DNA from: Bacteroidota bacterium | GTDB taxonomy: Bacteria > Bacteroidota > Bacteroidia > Palsa-965 | Assembly: GCA_013298545.1 (NCBI GenBank) | Contig: JAAFIA010000001.1 | Location: forward strand, 62,001 to 126,000 | Direction: 5' to 3' | Length of the DNA stretch: 64,000 nt | In this document: in pieces, positions 9,707-17,126 of the stretch | How the letters are laid out: every line of letters begins with the position of its first letter | Position numbering within the stretch: position 1 is the stretch's first letter | The notes under the pieces: model-generated | What the model saw: the letters and a program-made list of their open reading frames with translations, nothing else | What the model was told of the DNA's origin: nothing | Databases searched by the model: none | Position numbers and translations under genes: made by a program

Positions 9707-10878
9707 CGCGATTTTTCTAAGGCTTGTTGAACATCTGCAAGAATATCGTCGATGTGTTCCAATCCAACCGAGATGCGTATCAAGCCTGGCGTAATGCCAA
9801 CCGCCAACCGATCAGCCTCGCTGAGTTTGGCATGCGTGGTAGAAGCCGGATGCGACACTATGGTGCGCGTATCGCCCAAATTAGCGGTGAGCGAACACAT
9901 CCTGATGGCGTTTAAAAATTTGCGTCCTTGTTCCAGCCCGCCGCGCAATTCAAAGCTCACCACGCCGCCGCCCGCGCGCATCTGCTTACGCGCAATCGCG
10001 TACTGCGGATGCGAGGCCAAAAACGGATAACGAATTTGTGTAATTGCTGAATGGCCTTCCAAAACCTCCGCCAATTTCAACGCACTCGCCGAATGCCGCT
10101 CCATGCGCAAACTCAAGGTCTCCAAACTTTTTGAAAGCACCCACGCATTAAACGGTGCAAGCGCCGGACCCGTACTGCGACAAAACAAATAAATTTCGTG
10201 AATCAATTCTTTTTTGCCCAAGACCGCACCACCCAACACACGCCCCTGCCCATCGATAAATTTTGTGGCCGAATGCGTAACCAAATGCGCGCCGAATTTT
10301 GCGGGTTGTTGTAAAGCTGGTGTAGCAAAACAATTGTCCACATTCAAAATAATACTGTGGCGTTTCGCTAAATCGCCCAACCATTCGAGATCAATTAAAT
10401 CGAGTGCTGGATTGGATGGCGTTTCGACATAAATCATTTTTGTTTCGGGACGAATCAAACTTTCCCAAGTCTCGGGACGAAGGATATCGGCATACGAATA
10501 CGAAATGCCGTAACGCGTCAAGTATTTTGTAATGACGGTATGCGTTGATCCAAAAATAGAACTACACGCCAGCAAATGATCGCCCGTTTTGAGCAAGGCC
10601 AAAAACGAAGCCGTTACCGCAGCCATGCCCGAAGCCGTTGCAAATCCGGCTTCTGTGCCTTCGAGCGCGCAGAGCTTATCGACAAATTCTTGCACATTGG
10701 GATTTGAAAAGCGGCTGTAAATATTGTCGTCAGTTTCGTCGGCAAAGGCAGCGCGCATGGCCTCCGCATCATCAAACACAAAACTCGATGTGAGGTAGAG
10801 CGGCACGCTGTGTTCGTGCGCGGCGGTGCGTTCGCTTTGGATGCGAATGGCTAAAGTTTCTGGATGCAAGTTATCCAT
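9703..10878 (-). CDS. metZ: O-succinylhomoserine (or O-acetylhomoserine) sulfhydrylase
   Basis: 391 residues, a full-length member of the Cys/Met metabolism PLP-dependent family. These enzymes join sulfide to an activated homoserine, making homocysteine for methionine synthesis in the cytoplasm. The PLP-binding lysine is Lys206 in HSATKFIDGQGR; the DGQGR tail after the lysine favours MetZ over cystathionine gamma-synthase. Also visible are SRFSNPNVQEF, the ETPSNP segment and DNCFATP with the PLP aspartate. The choice of acyl donor cannot be read from the sequence. It lies 6 bases after osmC and overlaps the start of the phosphatase gene, giving an apparent osmC-metZ-phosphatase operon. No SAM riboswitch is evident upstream. 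Confidence 0.85.
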   Translation of the reverse strand: MDNLHPETLAIRIQSERTAAHEHSVPLYLTSSFVFDDAEAMRAAFADETDDNIYSRFSNPNVQEFVDKLCALEGTEAGFATASGMAAVTASFLALLKTGDHLLACSSIFGSTHTVITKYLTRYGISYSYADILRPETWESLIRPETKMIYVETPSNPALDLIDLEWLGDLAKRHSIILNVDNCFATPALQQPAKFGAHLVTHSATKFIDGQGRVLGGAVLGKKELIHEIYLFCRSTGPALAPFNAWVLSKSLETLSLRMERHSASALKLAEVLEGHSAITQIRYPFLASHPQYAIARKQMRAGGGVVSFELRGGLEQGRKFLNAIRMCSLTANLGDTRTIVSHPASTTHAKLSEADRLAVGITPGLIRISVGLEHIDDILADVQQALEKSR

Positions 10879-10884
10879 ACTGTT

Positions 10885-11313
10885 TTAGGAAATTTTTTCG
10901 CCATTCAACAGCACCGACCACGTAATGGTGGCGGCTACTTCCAAGGTTTTGGCCACGGAGCAATATTTATCCATCGAGAGTTGAACAGCGCGAATGGCTT
11001 TGCCCGGATCAATTTGTCCGGCTAAGTGATACACCACGTGAATGTCTTTCCACAAGGCCGGATCAACGCCTTGTTCGCGCTCGCCATCAATGCCCATGCG
11101 AAAATCGGTGATCGTTTGTTTTTGCTTTTGTAAAATCAACACCACATCGATGCCGCTACAACCGCCGAGCGCCATGAGCAACGACTGCATGGGCCGAACG
11201 CCTTTCCCTTCGCCTCCAATTTCTGGAGAGCCGTCAAAATTTATGGTATTGCCTTCGCTGTTGCTGGCTTCAAAATGAACCGCGTTGTTGATGCGTTTGA
11301 GTTCGATGTGCAT
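10885..11313 (-). CDS. OsmC/YhfA-family protein
   Basis: 142 residues from the ATG at 11313. The longer frame to 11334 would need a TTG, so I prefer the ATG (MHIELKRINN). OsmC-family proteins are small dimeric cytoplasmic thiol peroxidases or relatives that reduce organic hydroperoxides with two cysteines. The two expected cysteines are Cys52 in ALGGCSGIDVV and Cys118 in DKYCSVAKT. The FDGSPEIGGEGKGVRPMQ segment matches the YhfA-like subgroup. Placement directly before metZ suggests a link to sulfur or redox metabolism, but this is inferred from position only. Confidence 0.85.
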   Translation of the reverse strand: MHIELKRINNAVHFEASNSEGNTINFDGSPEIGGEGKGVRPMQSLLMALGGCSGIDVVLILQKQKQTITDFRMGIDGEREQGVDPALWKDIHVVYHLAGQIDPGKAIRAVQLSMDKYCSVAKTLEVAATITWSVLLNGEKIS

Positions 11314-11824
11314 GGGCTTGTGTGTTGGATGCAAGCCAAAGATAATATTTTGGGGGATAAATGGGGCGGGGATTTTTAGACGGATTGACCGATGATGATT
11401 GTTTGGCTTTTGTTATTTTTAGTTGCTCCGCAGGATTTAAAATCTTGCGGAAAAATGGACAATTAAATGTGCTGAATTTTAATACGCGTGTAGGCCGCAG
11501 GATTGCAAATCCTGCGGAGCGGGGGTTGACCGATGATGATTGCTGTTTGTTTTTTGTTATTTTTATTTGCTCCGCAGGATTTAAAATCCTGCGGAAAAAG
11601 GCACAATTAAAGGTGTTGAATTTTAATGCGCGTGTAGGCCGCAGGATTGCAAATCCTGCGGGGCGGGGGAGAAAATATACCCCGTTAATTTGTCGGTTTA
11701 ATTTTTTCGTTAGTTCGCCCGATGCTTTAAGCCTTTTTTTAAATGGCACGTAAACCAAATAGAGAAACCAACCCAAAAGCCCAACAACAACAATAACGAT
11801 AATCAGGAATAAGAGGTTTACCAT
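11270..11824 (-). CDS. Small membrane-protein ORF continuing in frame through two repeat units
   Basis: 184 codons. Residues 1-53 look like a genuine small membrane protein: one helix (about 2-25, VNLLFLIIVIVVVGLLGWFL) followed by a basic segment (KKRLKASGELTKKLNRQ). Residues about 54-148 are the translation of two copies of the 141-bp repeat, which is 47 codons long and has no stop in this frame (SAGFAILRPTRVLKF in each). The frame then runs into the 5' end of osmC and stops there. The original gene may have ended near residue 53 before the repeat arrived, or the repeat may be translated as a tail. I do not recognise a family. Confidence applies to the N-terminal part. Confidence 0.4.
   Translation of the reverse strand: MVNLLFLIIVIVVVGLLGWFLYLVYVPFKKRLKASGELTKKLNRQINGVYFLPRPAGFAILRPTRALKFNTFNCAFFRRILNPAEQIKITKNKQQSSSVNPRSAGFAILRPTRVLKFSTFNCPFFRKILNPAEQLKITKAKQSSSVNPSKNPRPIYPPKYYLWLASNTQAHAHRTQTHQQRGSF
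11385..11525. repeat. REP-like 141-bp tandem unit, copy 1
   Basis: The unit begins TTGACCGATGATGATTG. It contains a first inverted repeat (CCGCAGGATTTAAAATCTTGCGG), a spacer with GAATTTTAATACGCGTGTAGG, and a second inverted repeat (CCGCAGGATTGCAAATCCTGCGG), then ends in a G-run. The same arms recur in copies 2 and 3, so a transcript would form two stable hairpins. Confidence 0.85.
11526..11669. repeat. REP-like tandem unit, copy 2
   Basis: Direct tandem repeat of the preceding unit with a period of about 141 bases. Its first palindrome is perfect (CCGCAGGATTTAAAATCCTGCGG), whereas copy 1 carries one T in the right arm. Confidence 0.85.
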
Positions 11825-11920
11825 TTTTGTTTGGGGAGCGAATGGTTAGGTATTAGGCTTATACAAATACTGGCCTTGTGTCTTTATGTAATGATTTCAA
11901 AATTACTAAATCTTCTATGT

Positions 11921-12025
11921 TCCGCAGGATTTAAAATCCTGCGGAAAAAGGCACAATTAAAGGTGTTGAATTTTAATGCGCGTGTAGGCCGCAGGATTAC
12001 AAATCCTGCGGAGCGGGGGGGGGGG
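11921..12025. repeat. REP-like repeat, copy 3, ending in an 11-G run
   Basis: Core of the same repeat (both palindromes and spacer) without the TTGACCGATGATG lead. It ends in eleven consecutive G at 12015-12025, followed by a broken piece of the motif (CTTGCGGAGCGGGAG). Its spacer matches copy 2 more closely than copy 1. Confidence 0.85.
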
Positions 12026-12122
12026 CATATCTTGCGGAGCGGGAGCTTTCCCACTAAAAAACAAACCCTACATATATAATTTACATACCTACTCTAAAAA
12101 TCAACCTTTTAATCATCCCAAC

Positions 12123-12156
12123 AAAAAATCCCGCCAAGGCCAAAGGCCAAGGCGGG
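12123..12156 (-). terminator. Terminator downstream of asnS
   Basis: CCCGCC / GGCGGG outer stem with an inner GGCC / GGCC stem. On the minus strand it is followed by ATTTTTTG. It lies about 90 bases after the asnS stop codon. Confidence 0.75.
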
Positions 12157-12185
12157 TCTTTCTATACTTCTAAATCCAAGCCTGA

Positions 12186-12243
12186 AAATTGGAACTTGCT
12201 TTTTGGAGCTTGGAACCTGGAACTTGTTCTTTGTAATCTTGAA
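12186..12243. repeat. GGAA-type low-complexity repeat after asnS
   Basis: Degenerate 7-10-base units of the type TTGGAACTTG / GGAGCTTGG / GGAACCTGG. Similar stretches occur at 20676-20717, 51041-51077 and 60175-60222, each just downstream of a minus-strand stop codon. Confidence 0.55.
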
Positions 12244-12244
12244 C

Positions 12245-13630
12245 CTAAAACTCCGCGTTCTTCGGCGTACGCGGAAACGGAATCACATCACGGATATTCG
12301 TCATGCCCGTTACAAACAACACCAAACGCTCAAAACCCAAACCAAATCCGGCATGCGGACATGTTCCGAATTTGCGCGTTTCTAAATACCACCACAACGA
12401 CTCTTGCGGAATGTGCATTTCCTCAACACGCTTCAACAACTTGGCATGATCCTCTTCACGCTGTGAGCCGCCAATGATTTCGCCAATCCACGGAAATAAA
12501 ATATCCATGGCACGAACCGTTTTGCCGTCGTCGTTTTGTTTCATGTAAAACGCCTTGATGTCTTTCGGGTAACCCGTAACAATCACCGGGCCGCCATGAT
12601 GTTCTACCAAGTAGTTTTCGTGTTCTTTCTGCAAATCTTTTCCCCAATCCGCCAAGTATTCAAACTTCTTGCCGCAGGTTTTCAGAATCTCAATCGCTTC
12701 GGTGTAGGTAATGCGCGTAAACGGTTTGTCAATCACCGAGCGCAAGCGGTTGAGCAATTCTTTGTCGTACATTTTATTCAAAAACTCCAAATCAGCCGCA
12801 CAATGCTCGAGCGCGTACGCAACAAGGTATTTCAACATTTCTTCCGCCAAATCCATGTTGTCTTCAATGTCGTGAAACGCCATTTCTGGTTCAATCATCC
12901 AAAACTCCGCCAGGTGGCGCGGTGTGTTTGAATTTTCGGCGCGGAATGTTGGCCCAAACGTATAAATCAAGCCCAAAGCCAAAGCCCCCAATTCCCCTTC
13001 GAGCTGGCCCGAAACCGTGAGGTTCGTTTCTTTTCCAAAAAAATCTTGGCTGTAATCGATGTTGCCGTCTTCGGTGCGTGGTGTGTTTTTCAGATCGAAC
13101 GTCGTTACATGAAACATTTCGCCAGCGCCTTCCGCATCGCTTCCGGTAATGATGGGCGTATGCAGGTTGAAGAAGCCTTTATCGTTGAAAAACTTATGAA
13201 TGGCATACGCCAAATGGTGACGCACCCGCAAGACCGCGCCAAACGTATTGGTGCGCGGACGCAAATGCGCAATCTCGCGCAAGAACTCAAGCGAGTGTCC
13301 TTTTTTCTGCAAGGGATAAACTTGCGGATCGGCGGTGCCGTAAATGTGAATTTCTTTGGCTTGAATTTCTACCGCTTGCCCTGAACCTTGCGAAGCCACC
13401 AGGTTTCCGCTCACGCGAATACACGCGCCGGTAGAAACGTCTTTTAAAAATTCATCTGAAAACAGATTGGCATCTGCTACCGCTTGAATATTGTGAATGG
13501 TAGAACCATCGTTCAACTCAATAAAAGAAATGGTTTTGTTTCCACGACGCGAACGCACCCAACCCGAAACAACCACTTCTTGACCCGTGCCTGCTGTTTG
13601 CAACAGGGCTTTAATTCTGACTTTAGACAT
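12245..13630 (-). CDS. asnS: Asparagine--tRNA ligase
   Basis: 461 residues from the ATG at 13630 ([14 protein letters not shown]). The open frame continues 50 codons upstream, but that extension matches nothing expected, and 461 is the usual length. This class II synthetase attaches asparagine to tRNA-Asn in the cytoplasm. Visible are the N-terminal OB-fold anticodon domain ([20 protein letters not shown]), motif 2 ([20 protein letters not shown]) and motif 3 ([16 protein letters not shown]) with the DVIPFPR tail. It is a single gene with its own terminator and is divergent from the tetR gene. Confidence 0.96.
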   Translation of the reverse strand: MSKVRIKALLQTAGTGQEVVVSGWVRSRRGNKTISFIELNDGSTIHNIQAVADANLFSDEFLKDVSTGACIRVSGNLVASQGSGQAVEIQAKEIHIYGTADPQVYPLQKKGHSLEFLREIAHLRPRTNTFGAVLRVRHHLAYAIHKFFNDKGFFNLHTPIITGSDAEGAGEMFHVTTFDLKNTPRTEDGNIDYSQDFFGKETNLTVSGQLEGELGALALGLIYTFGPTFRAENSNTPRHLAEFWMIEPEMAFHDIEDNMDLAEEMLKYLVAYALEHCAADLEFLNKMYDKELLNRLRSVIDKPFTRITYTEAIEILKTCGKKFEYLADWGKDLQKEHENYLVEHHGGPVIVTGYPKDIKAFYMKQNDDGKTVRAMDILFPWIGEIIGGSQREEDHAKLLKRVEEMHIPQESLWWYLETRKFGTCPHAGFGLGFERLVLFVTGMTNIRDVIPFPRTPKNAEF

Positions 13631-13877
13631 AGCAATAGATTTTGAAAGGGCACAAAAATCGGTAAAATACTCGCACAACCGGAAACGAAATGGTAGAAAT
13701 TGGTGCAATTCGTCAACAAAAACAGCAAGCCTGCTTTTTGAGAAACATTTTTTGTTTCCATCGTTTCCGTTCGTAAGCAAATCAAAATCAGCTATTTAAG
13801 TCAAATATTGTGCGTGAAATGATGGAAAACTGAAAAAATATTTTGCGTGGAAACGCGAAAATCAAAAAATGTTTCCT

Positions 13878-13885
13878 TAGTTTTG
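13878..13885 (+). promoter_or_regulatory. Candidate -7 box of the tetR-efflux operon
   Basis: TAGTTTTG matches TANNTTTG and ends 11 bases before the TetR ATG, implying a very short leader. It is followed by CGGC, as in the glyS promoter. No clear -33 TTTG was found at the usual distance. Confidence 0.5.
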
Positions 13886-13896
13886 CGGCCAAATTC

Positions 13897-14511
13897 ATGG
13901 AAACCAAAGACCGTATTCTCAAAGCCGCTTTAGAATTGTTCTTCCGCTACGGGATCAAGAGCATCACCATGGACGATATTGCCAAGCATTTGTCGATGTC
14001 GAAAAAAACCATTTACCAGTTTTTTAGCGATAAAGACGAATTGGTGCATTCCTTATTCATGCAATCGCTGGAAGAAGACGAACGCGATTTTGTTGCCATT
14101 TCCGAAAAAGCCGCCAATGTGGTGGAAGAAGTATTTATGTTCATGCGTAAGATGCACGAGATTTTTGATACCATCAATCCAAACATTTTTTACGACCTGC
14201 AAAAATACCATCCCAAAAGTTGGGCACTCTTTCACGATTTCAAAACCAATTACATTCTCGGTTCGGTTGAGAAATCGTTGGAGCGTGGCAAAAAGCAAGG
14301 ACTTGTGCGCGAAGATGTGAATGTGAAAATTTTGGCCCGTTTGCGTGTAGAGGAAATTGGCATGGGCTTGAATCCACAAATCTTTGCTGCCGATAAATTT
14401 AAAATTGTGGATGTTCAAATTGCCTTGACTGAACATTTCCTATACGGCATCTGTACATTAAAAGGCCATAAGTTGATTAATAAGTACAAACACATAAACG
14501 AAGAAGAATAA
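13897..14511 (+). CDS. TetR/AcrR-family transcriptional regulator
   Basis: 204 residues from the ATG at 13897; the frame extends 18 codons to a TTG, but that would lie upstream of the -7 box. The N-terminal helix-turn-helix is clear (RILKAALELFFRYGIKSITM, DDIAKHLSMSKKTIYQFFSD). The C-terminal ligand domain (about 60-200) is variable, as usual. It is followed by tolC, adaptor and RND genes on the same strand (33, 39 and 44 bases apart), so it is very likely their repressor, releasing DNA when a pump substrate or inhibitor binds. No palindromic operator stood out by eye. Confidence 0.9.
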   Translation: METKDRILKAALELFFRYGIKSITMDDIAKHLSMSKKTIYQFFSDKDELVHSLFMQSLEEDERDFVAISEKAANVVEEVFMFMRKMHEIFDTINPNIFYDLQKYHPKSWALFHDFKTNYILGSVEKSLERGKKQGLVREDVNVKILARLRVEEIGMGLNPQIFAADKFKIVDVQIALTEHFLYGICTLKGHKLINKYKHINEEE

Positions 14512-14544
14512 AATAAAAACAAAGGTTCAAGCGACCATACATAA

Positions 14545-15915
14545 ATGAATATGCCAATGAAACCATTTTTTAACCGTTTTGCGCTGCTCGTTCTACTTTG
14601 CTCAAGTGGGATTCTTCGCGCGCAACAGCAACCCGATGCGTCGTCTTATACGTTTTCGGTGATGCAAGCCGTTGACTTTGCATTACAGCATCAACCTTCT
14701 GTCAAGAATGCGCAACTGGATCAACAAGCCGCCACCAATAAAGTGCGCGAGGTGGTGGGCATTGCGCTTCCACAGATTAACGGAAGCGGTCAAATCCAAG
14801 ACTTTCTCGAAATTCCAACCTCGTTTATTCCTGCCGAAGTTTTTGGCGGACAACCCGGAACCTTCATTCCGGTTCAGTTTGGAACAAAATACAATGCAAC
14901 GGTCGGCGTTTCGGCTTCGCAACTGTTGTTTAGCGGCGAATGGTTTTTGGGCGTAAAAGGCGCTAAAATTTACCAAGAACTCGCGCAGAAAAACACCGTT
15001 CGCACACAACTCGAAACCGCTAGCGAAGTCAAAAAAGCGTACTATTCAACGCTGGTGAATGCCGAACGCAAGAAACTCGTTGAGGCCAATGTAGCCATGA
15101 TCAAGCGGTTGATGGACGATACACGCGCCTTGAATCAAAATGGTTTTGTGGAGCAAATTGATGTTGACCGTGTAACGGTTGCCTACAACAACATCTTGAT
15201 CGAACAACAAAACATCAATCGCCTCCTCGATTTATCGTTGGTGTTGCTCAAATACCAAATGGGTATGGAACAAACGGCAACCCTTACATTGACCGATGAT
15301 TTGAAGAGTTTGAATTTAGACATGCCTGTTCCACAAAACGGCCCGTTCAATTACGCCAACCGCATTGAGTACCAATTGTTGGATTTGCAATTGCGCGGAA
15401 GTCGTTTGCAAATGCGCGCCAATCGGATTGGCTACTTGCCTACCGCTGCCTTGTTTGGAAGCGCGCAGTACCAAGCACAGCGCACCAAGTTTGACATCTT
15501 CGAAAACAAACCGTGGTATCCGATTGTGGTTGTTGGCTTGCAAGTAAACGTTCCTATTTTCGATGGCTTGCAACGTCATTACCGCATTCAGCAAAGCCGC
15601 GTAAGCATTGCCAAAGCAGAAAACGATATGTTTATGATTCGCCAAACCATCGACCTGCAAATGGCCATTGCGCGTGCAAACCTCATCAATAGCGCTTCTT
15701 CCATCAACACCCGCCAGAGCAATGTCGATCTGGCACAACGTGTTTACGATGTGGCCAAGAAAAAATACGAAGCAGGCGTTGGCTCCAACCTCGAAGTATT
15801 GAATGCCGAAACAGCCTTGAAAGAAGCACAAACCAATTACTTCAGCGCTTTGTACGATGCTGTTGTTGCTAAAGTAGAATACGAAAAAGCAACAGGCACA
15901 CTCACCTTTAAATAA
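14545..15915 (+). CDS. TolC-family outer membrane efflux protein
   Basis: 456 residues with a signal peptide ending near residue 26 (SGILRAQQQ). It shows the typical pair of outer-membrane-efflux repeats: VMQAVDFALQHQPSVKNAQL near the start and a second long-helix section ending LEVLNAETALKEAQTNYFSA. These proteins trimerise into a periplasm-spanning channel through the outer membrane. It is the exit duct for the adaptor and RND pump encoded next. Length is normal for the family. Confidence 0.92.
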   Translation: MNMPMKPFFNRFALLVLLCSSGILRAQQQPDASSYTFSVMQAVDFALQHQPSVKNAQLDQQAATNKVREVVGIALPQINGSGQIQDFLEIPTSFIPAEVFGGQPGTFIPVQFGTKYNATVGVSASQLLFSGEWFLGVKGAKIYQELAQKNTVRTQLETASEVKKAYYSTLVNAERKKLVEANVAMIKRLMDDTRALNQNGFVEQIDVDRVTVAYNNILIEQQNINRLLDLSLVLLKYQMGMEQTATLTLTDDLKSLNLDMPVPQNGPFNYANRIEYQLLDLQLRGSRLQMRANRIGYLPTAALFGSAQYQAQRTKFDIFENKPWYPIVVVGLQVNVPIFDGLQRHYRIQQSRVSIAKAENDMFMIRQTIDLQMAIARANLINSASSINTRQSNVDLAQRVYDVAKKKYEAGVGSNLEVLNAETALKEAQTNYFSALYDAVVAKVEYEKATGTLTFK

Positions 15916-15954
15916 ACGAATCAACTTTCATCCAACCGATAGTATCCGCTTACC

Positions 15955-17082
15955 ATGAAAAAATCACTTCTCCTGTTTGGTATTCTCGCCTTCGCCTTGT
16001 ACGCTTGCGGCGGTGGTGCAACCGATAAAACAGCACAACTCAAAGAGAAAAAAGCAGCTTTTGAAGTCCTGCGCAAAGAAATTGCCGACCTCGAACGCGA
16101 ACTGGCAAAAACATCTGGCAACAAAAACCTTGAAGGAAAACCGGTAAAAGCGGTTGATGTGGTGGCTGGCTTGTTTTCACACTCCATCGACGTTCAAGGC
16201 CGTATTGATGCTGAAGAAAGTGTTTCTGTTGGCCCGCAAATGCCCGGCCTCGTGAAACGTGTATATGTGCAAGCGGGCGACCGTGTAAGCGCAGGACAAG
16301 TTCTTGCCGAGATTGATGCCGATGCGATGGTACAACAACTCGCGTCTATCAAAATTCAACGCGATCTCGCGAAACAAGTTTTCGATCGTCAGAAAAATCT
16401 TTGGGATCAGAAAATCGGAACCGAGATTCAGTTCCTTTCTACCAAAACACAATACGAAGCACTCGACAAACAAGTGAGCGCGGTTCAGGAGCAAATCAAC
16501 ATGACCAAAATTACTGCACCTATTAGCGGTACCATTGATGTCATCAACATGAAAGCGGGCGAACTTGCGGCAGCTGGTTTTAGCTCGATTGTGATTGTAA
16601 ATACGAGCAAACTCCGTGTCAAAGGCGAAATTGCGGAAGGCTACATTGCCAAAGTAAAAACCGGCAATGCCGTTCAAGTTGTACTGCCTGATGCCAACAA
16701 AACCTTGGATGCAAAAATTACTTATGCTGGTCAATACATCAATCCACTCAACCGAACATTTAGCGTCCAAGTGGTCATTCCATCAAACGAAAAAGATGTT
16801 GTTCCAAACATGGTTGCGGTCTTGAAAATTACCGATTACAGCAACGACAAAGCCATTACAGCACCACTCTCAGCGATTCAATCATCTTCTGATGGCAAAA
16901 ATTTCATTTATATAGTTGTTGCAGGAGCCGATGGCAAAATGACGGCAGAACGTCGCGATGTAACCTACGAAAAGAGTTACAACGGCCGTGCCGAAATCAC
17001 GTCGGGATTAAATGCGGGTGATAAACTCATCACCGAAGGTATTGCCGAACTCAACAACGGCGACCTGATCAGCATTAAATAA
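15955..17082 (+). CDS. RND efflux periplasmic adaptor (MFP) lipoprotein
   Basis: 375 residues. A lipoprotein signal with lipobox LYAC places the acylated cysteine at residue 18. A coiled coil follows (KEKKAAFEVLRKEIADLERE), then a biotinyl-lipoyl-like half (VGPQMPGLVKRVYVQAGDRV), a helical hairpin (about 115-165), the second lipoyl half (MTKITAPISGTIDVINMKAG) and a beta-barrel domain. The adaptor links the RND pump in the inner membrane to TolC. The early coiled coil before the lipoyl domain is slightly unusual. Confidence 0.92.
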   Translation: MKKSLLLFGILAFALYACGGGATDKTAQLKEKKAAFEVLRKEIADLERELAKTSGNKNLEGKPVKAVDVVAGLFSHSIDVQGRIDAEESVSVGPQMPGLVKRVYVQAGDRVSAGQVLAEIDADAMVQQLASIKIQRDLAKQVFDRQKNLWDQKIGTEIQFLSTKTQYEALDKQVSAVQEQINMTKITAPISGTIDVINMKAGELAAAGFSSIVIVNTSKLRVKGEIAEGYIAKVKTGNAVQVVLPDANKTLDAKITYAGQYINPLNRTFSVQVVIPSNEKDVVPNMVAVLKITDYSNDKAITAPLSAIQSSSDGKNFIYIVVAGADGKMTAERRDVTYEKSYNGRAEITSGLNAGDKLITEGIAELNNGDLISIK

Positions 17083-17126
17083 GTGAACTTACTGAATTAA
17101 TAATCGCGGTTACATACATACGCGCC

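Noticed and set aside
10879-11830. SAM or other riboswitch upstream of metZ/osmC
   Set aside because: The upstream space is occupied by osmC and repeats; I could not form a riboswitch core.
11385-12025. Possible CRISPR or tandem regulatory array
   Set aside because: Unit is 141 bases with two internal palindromes, no short spacers, no cas genes; a REP-like element fits better.
13631-13780. 50-codon N-terminal extension of asnS
   Set aside because: Family length and the [10 protein letters not shown] start support 13630.
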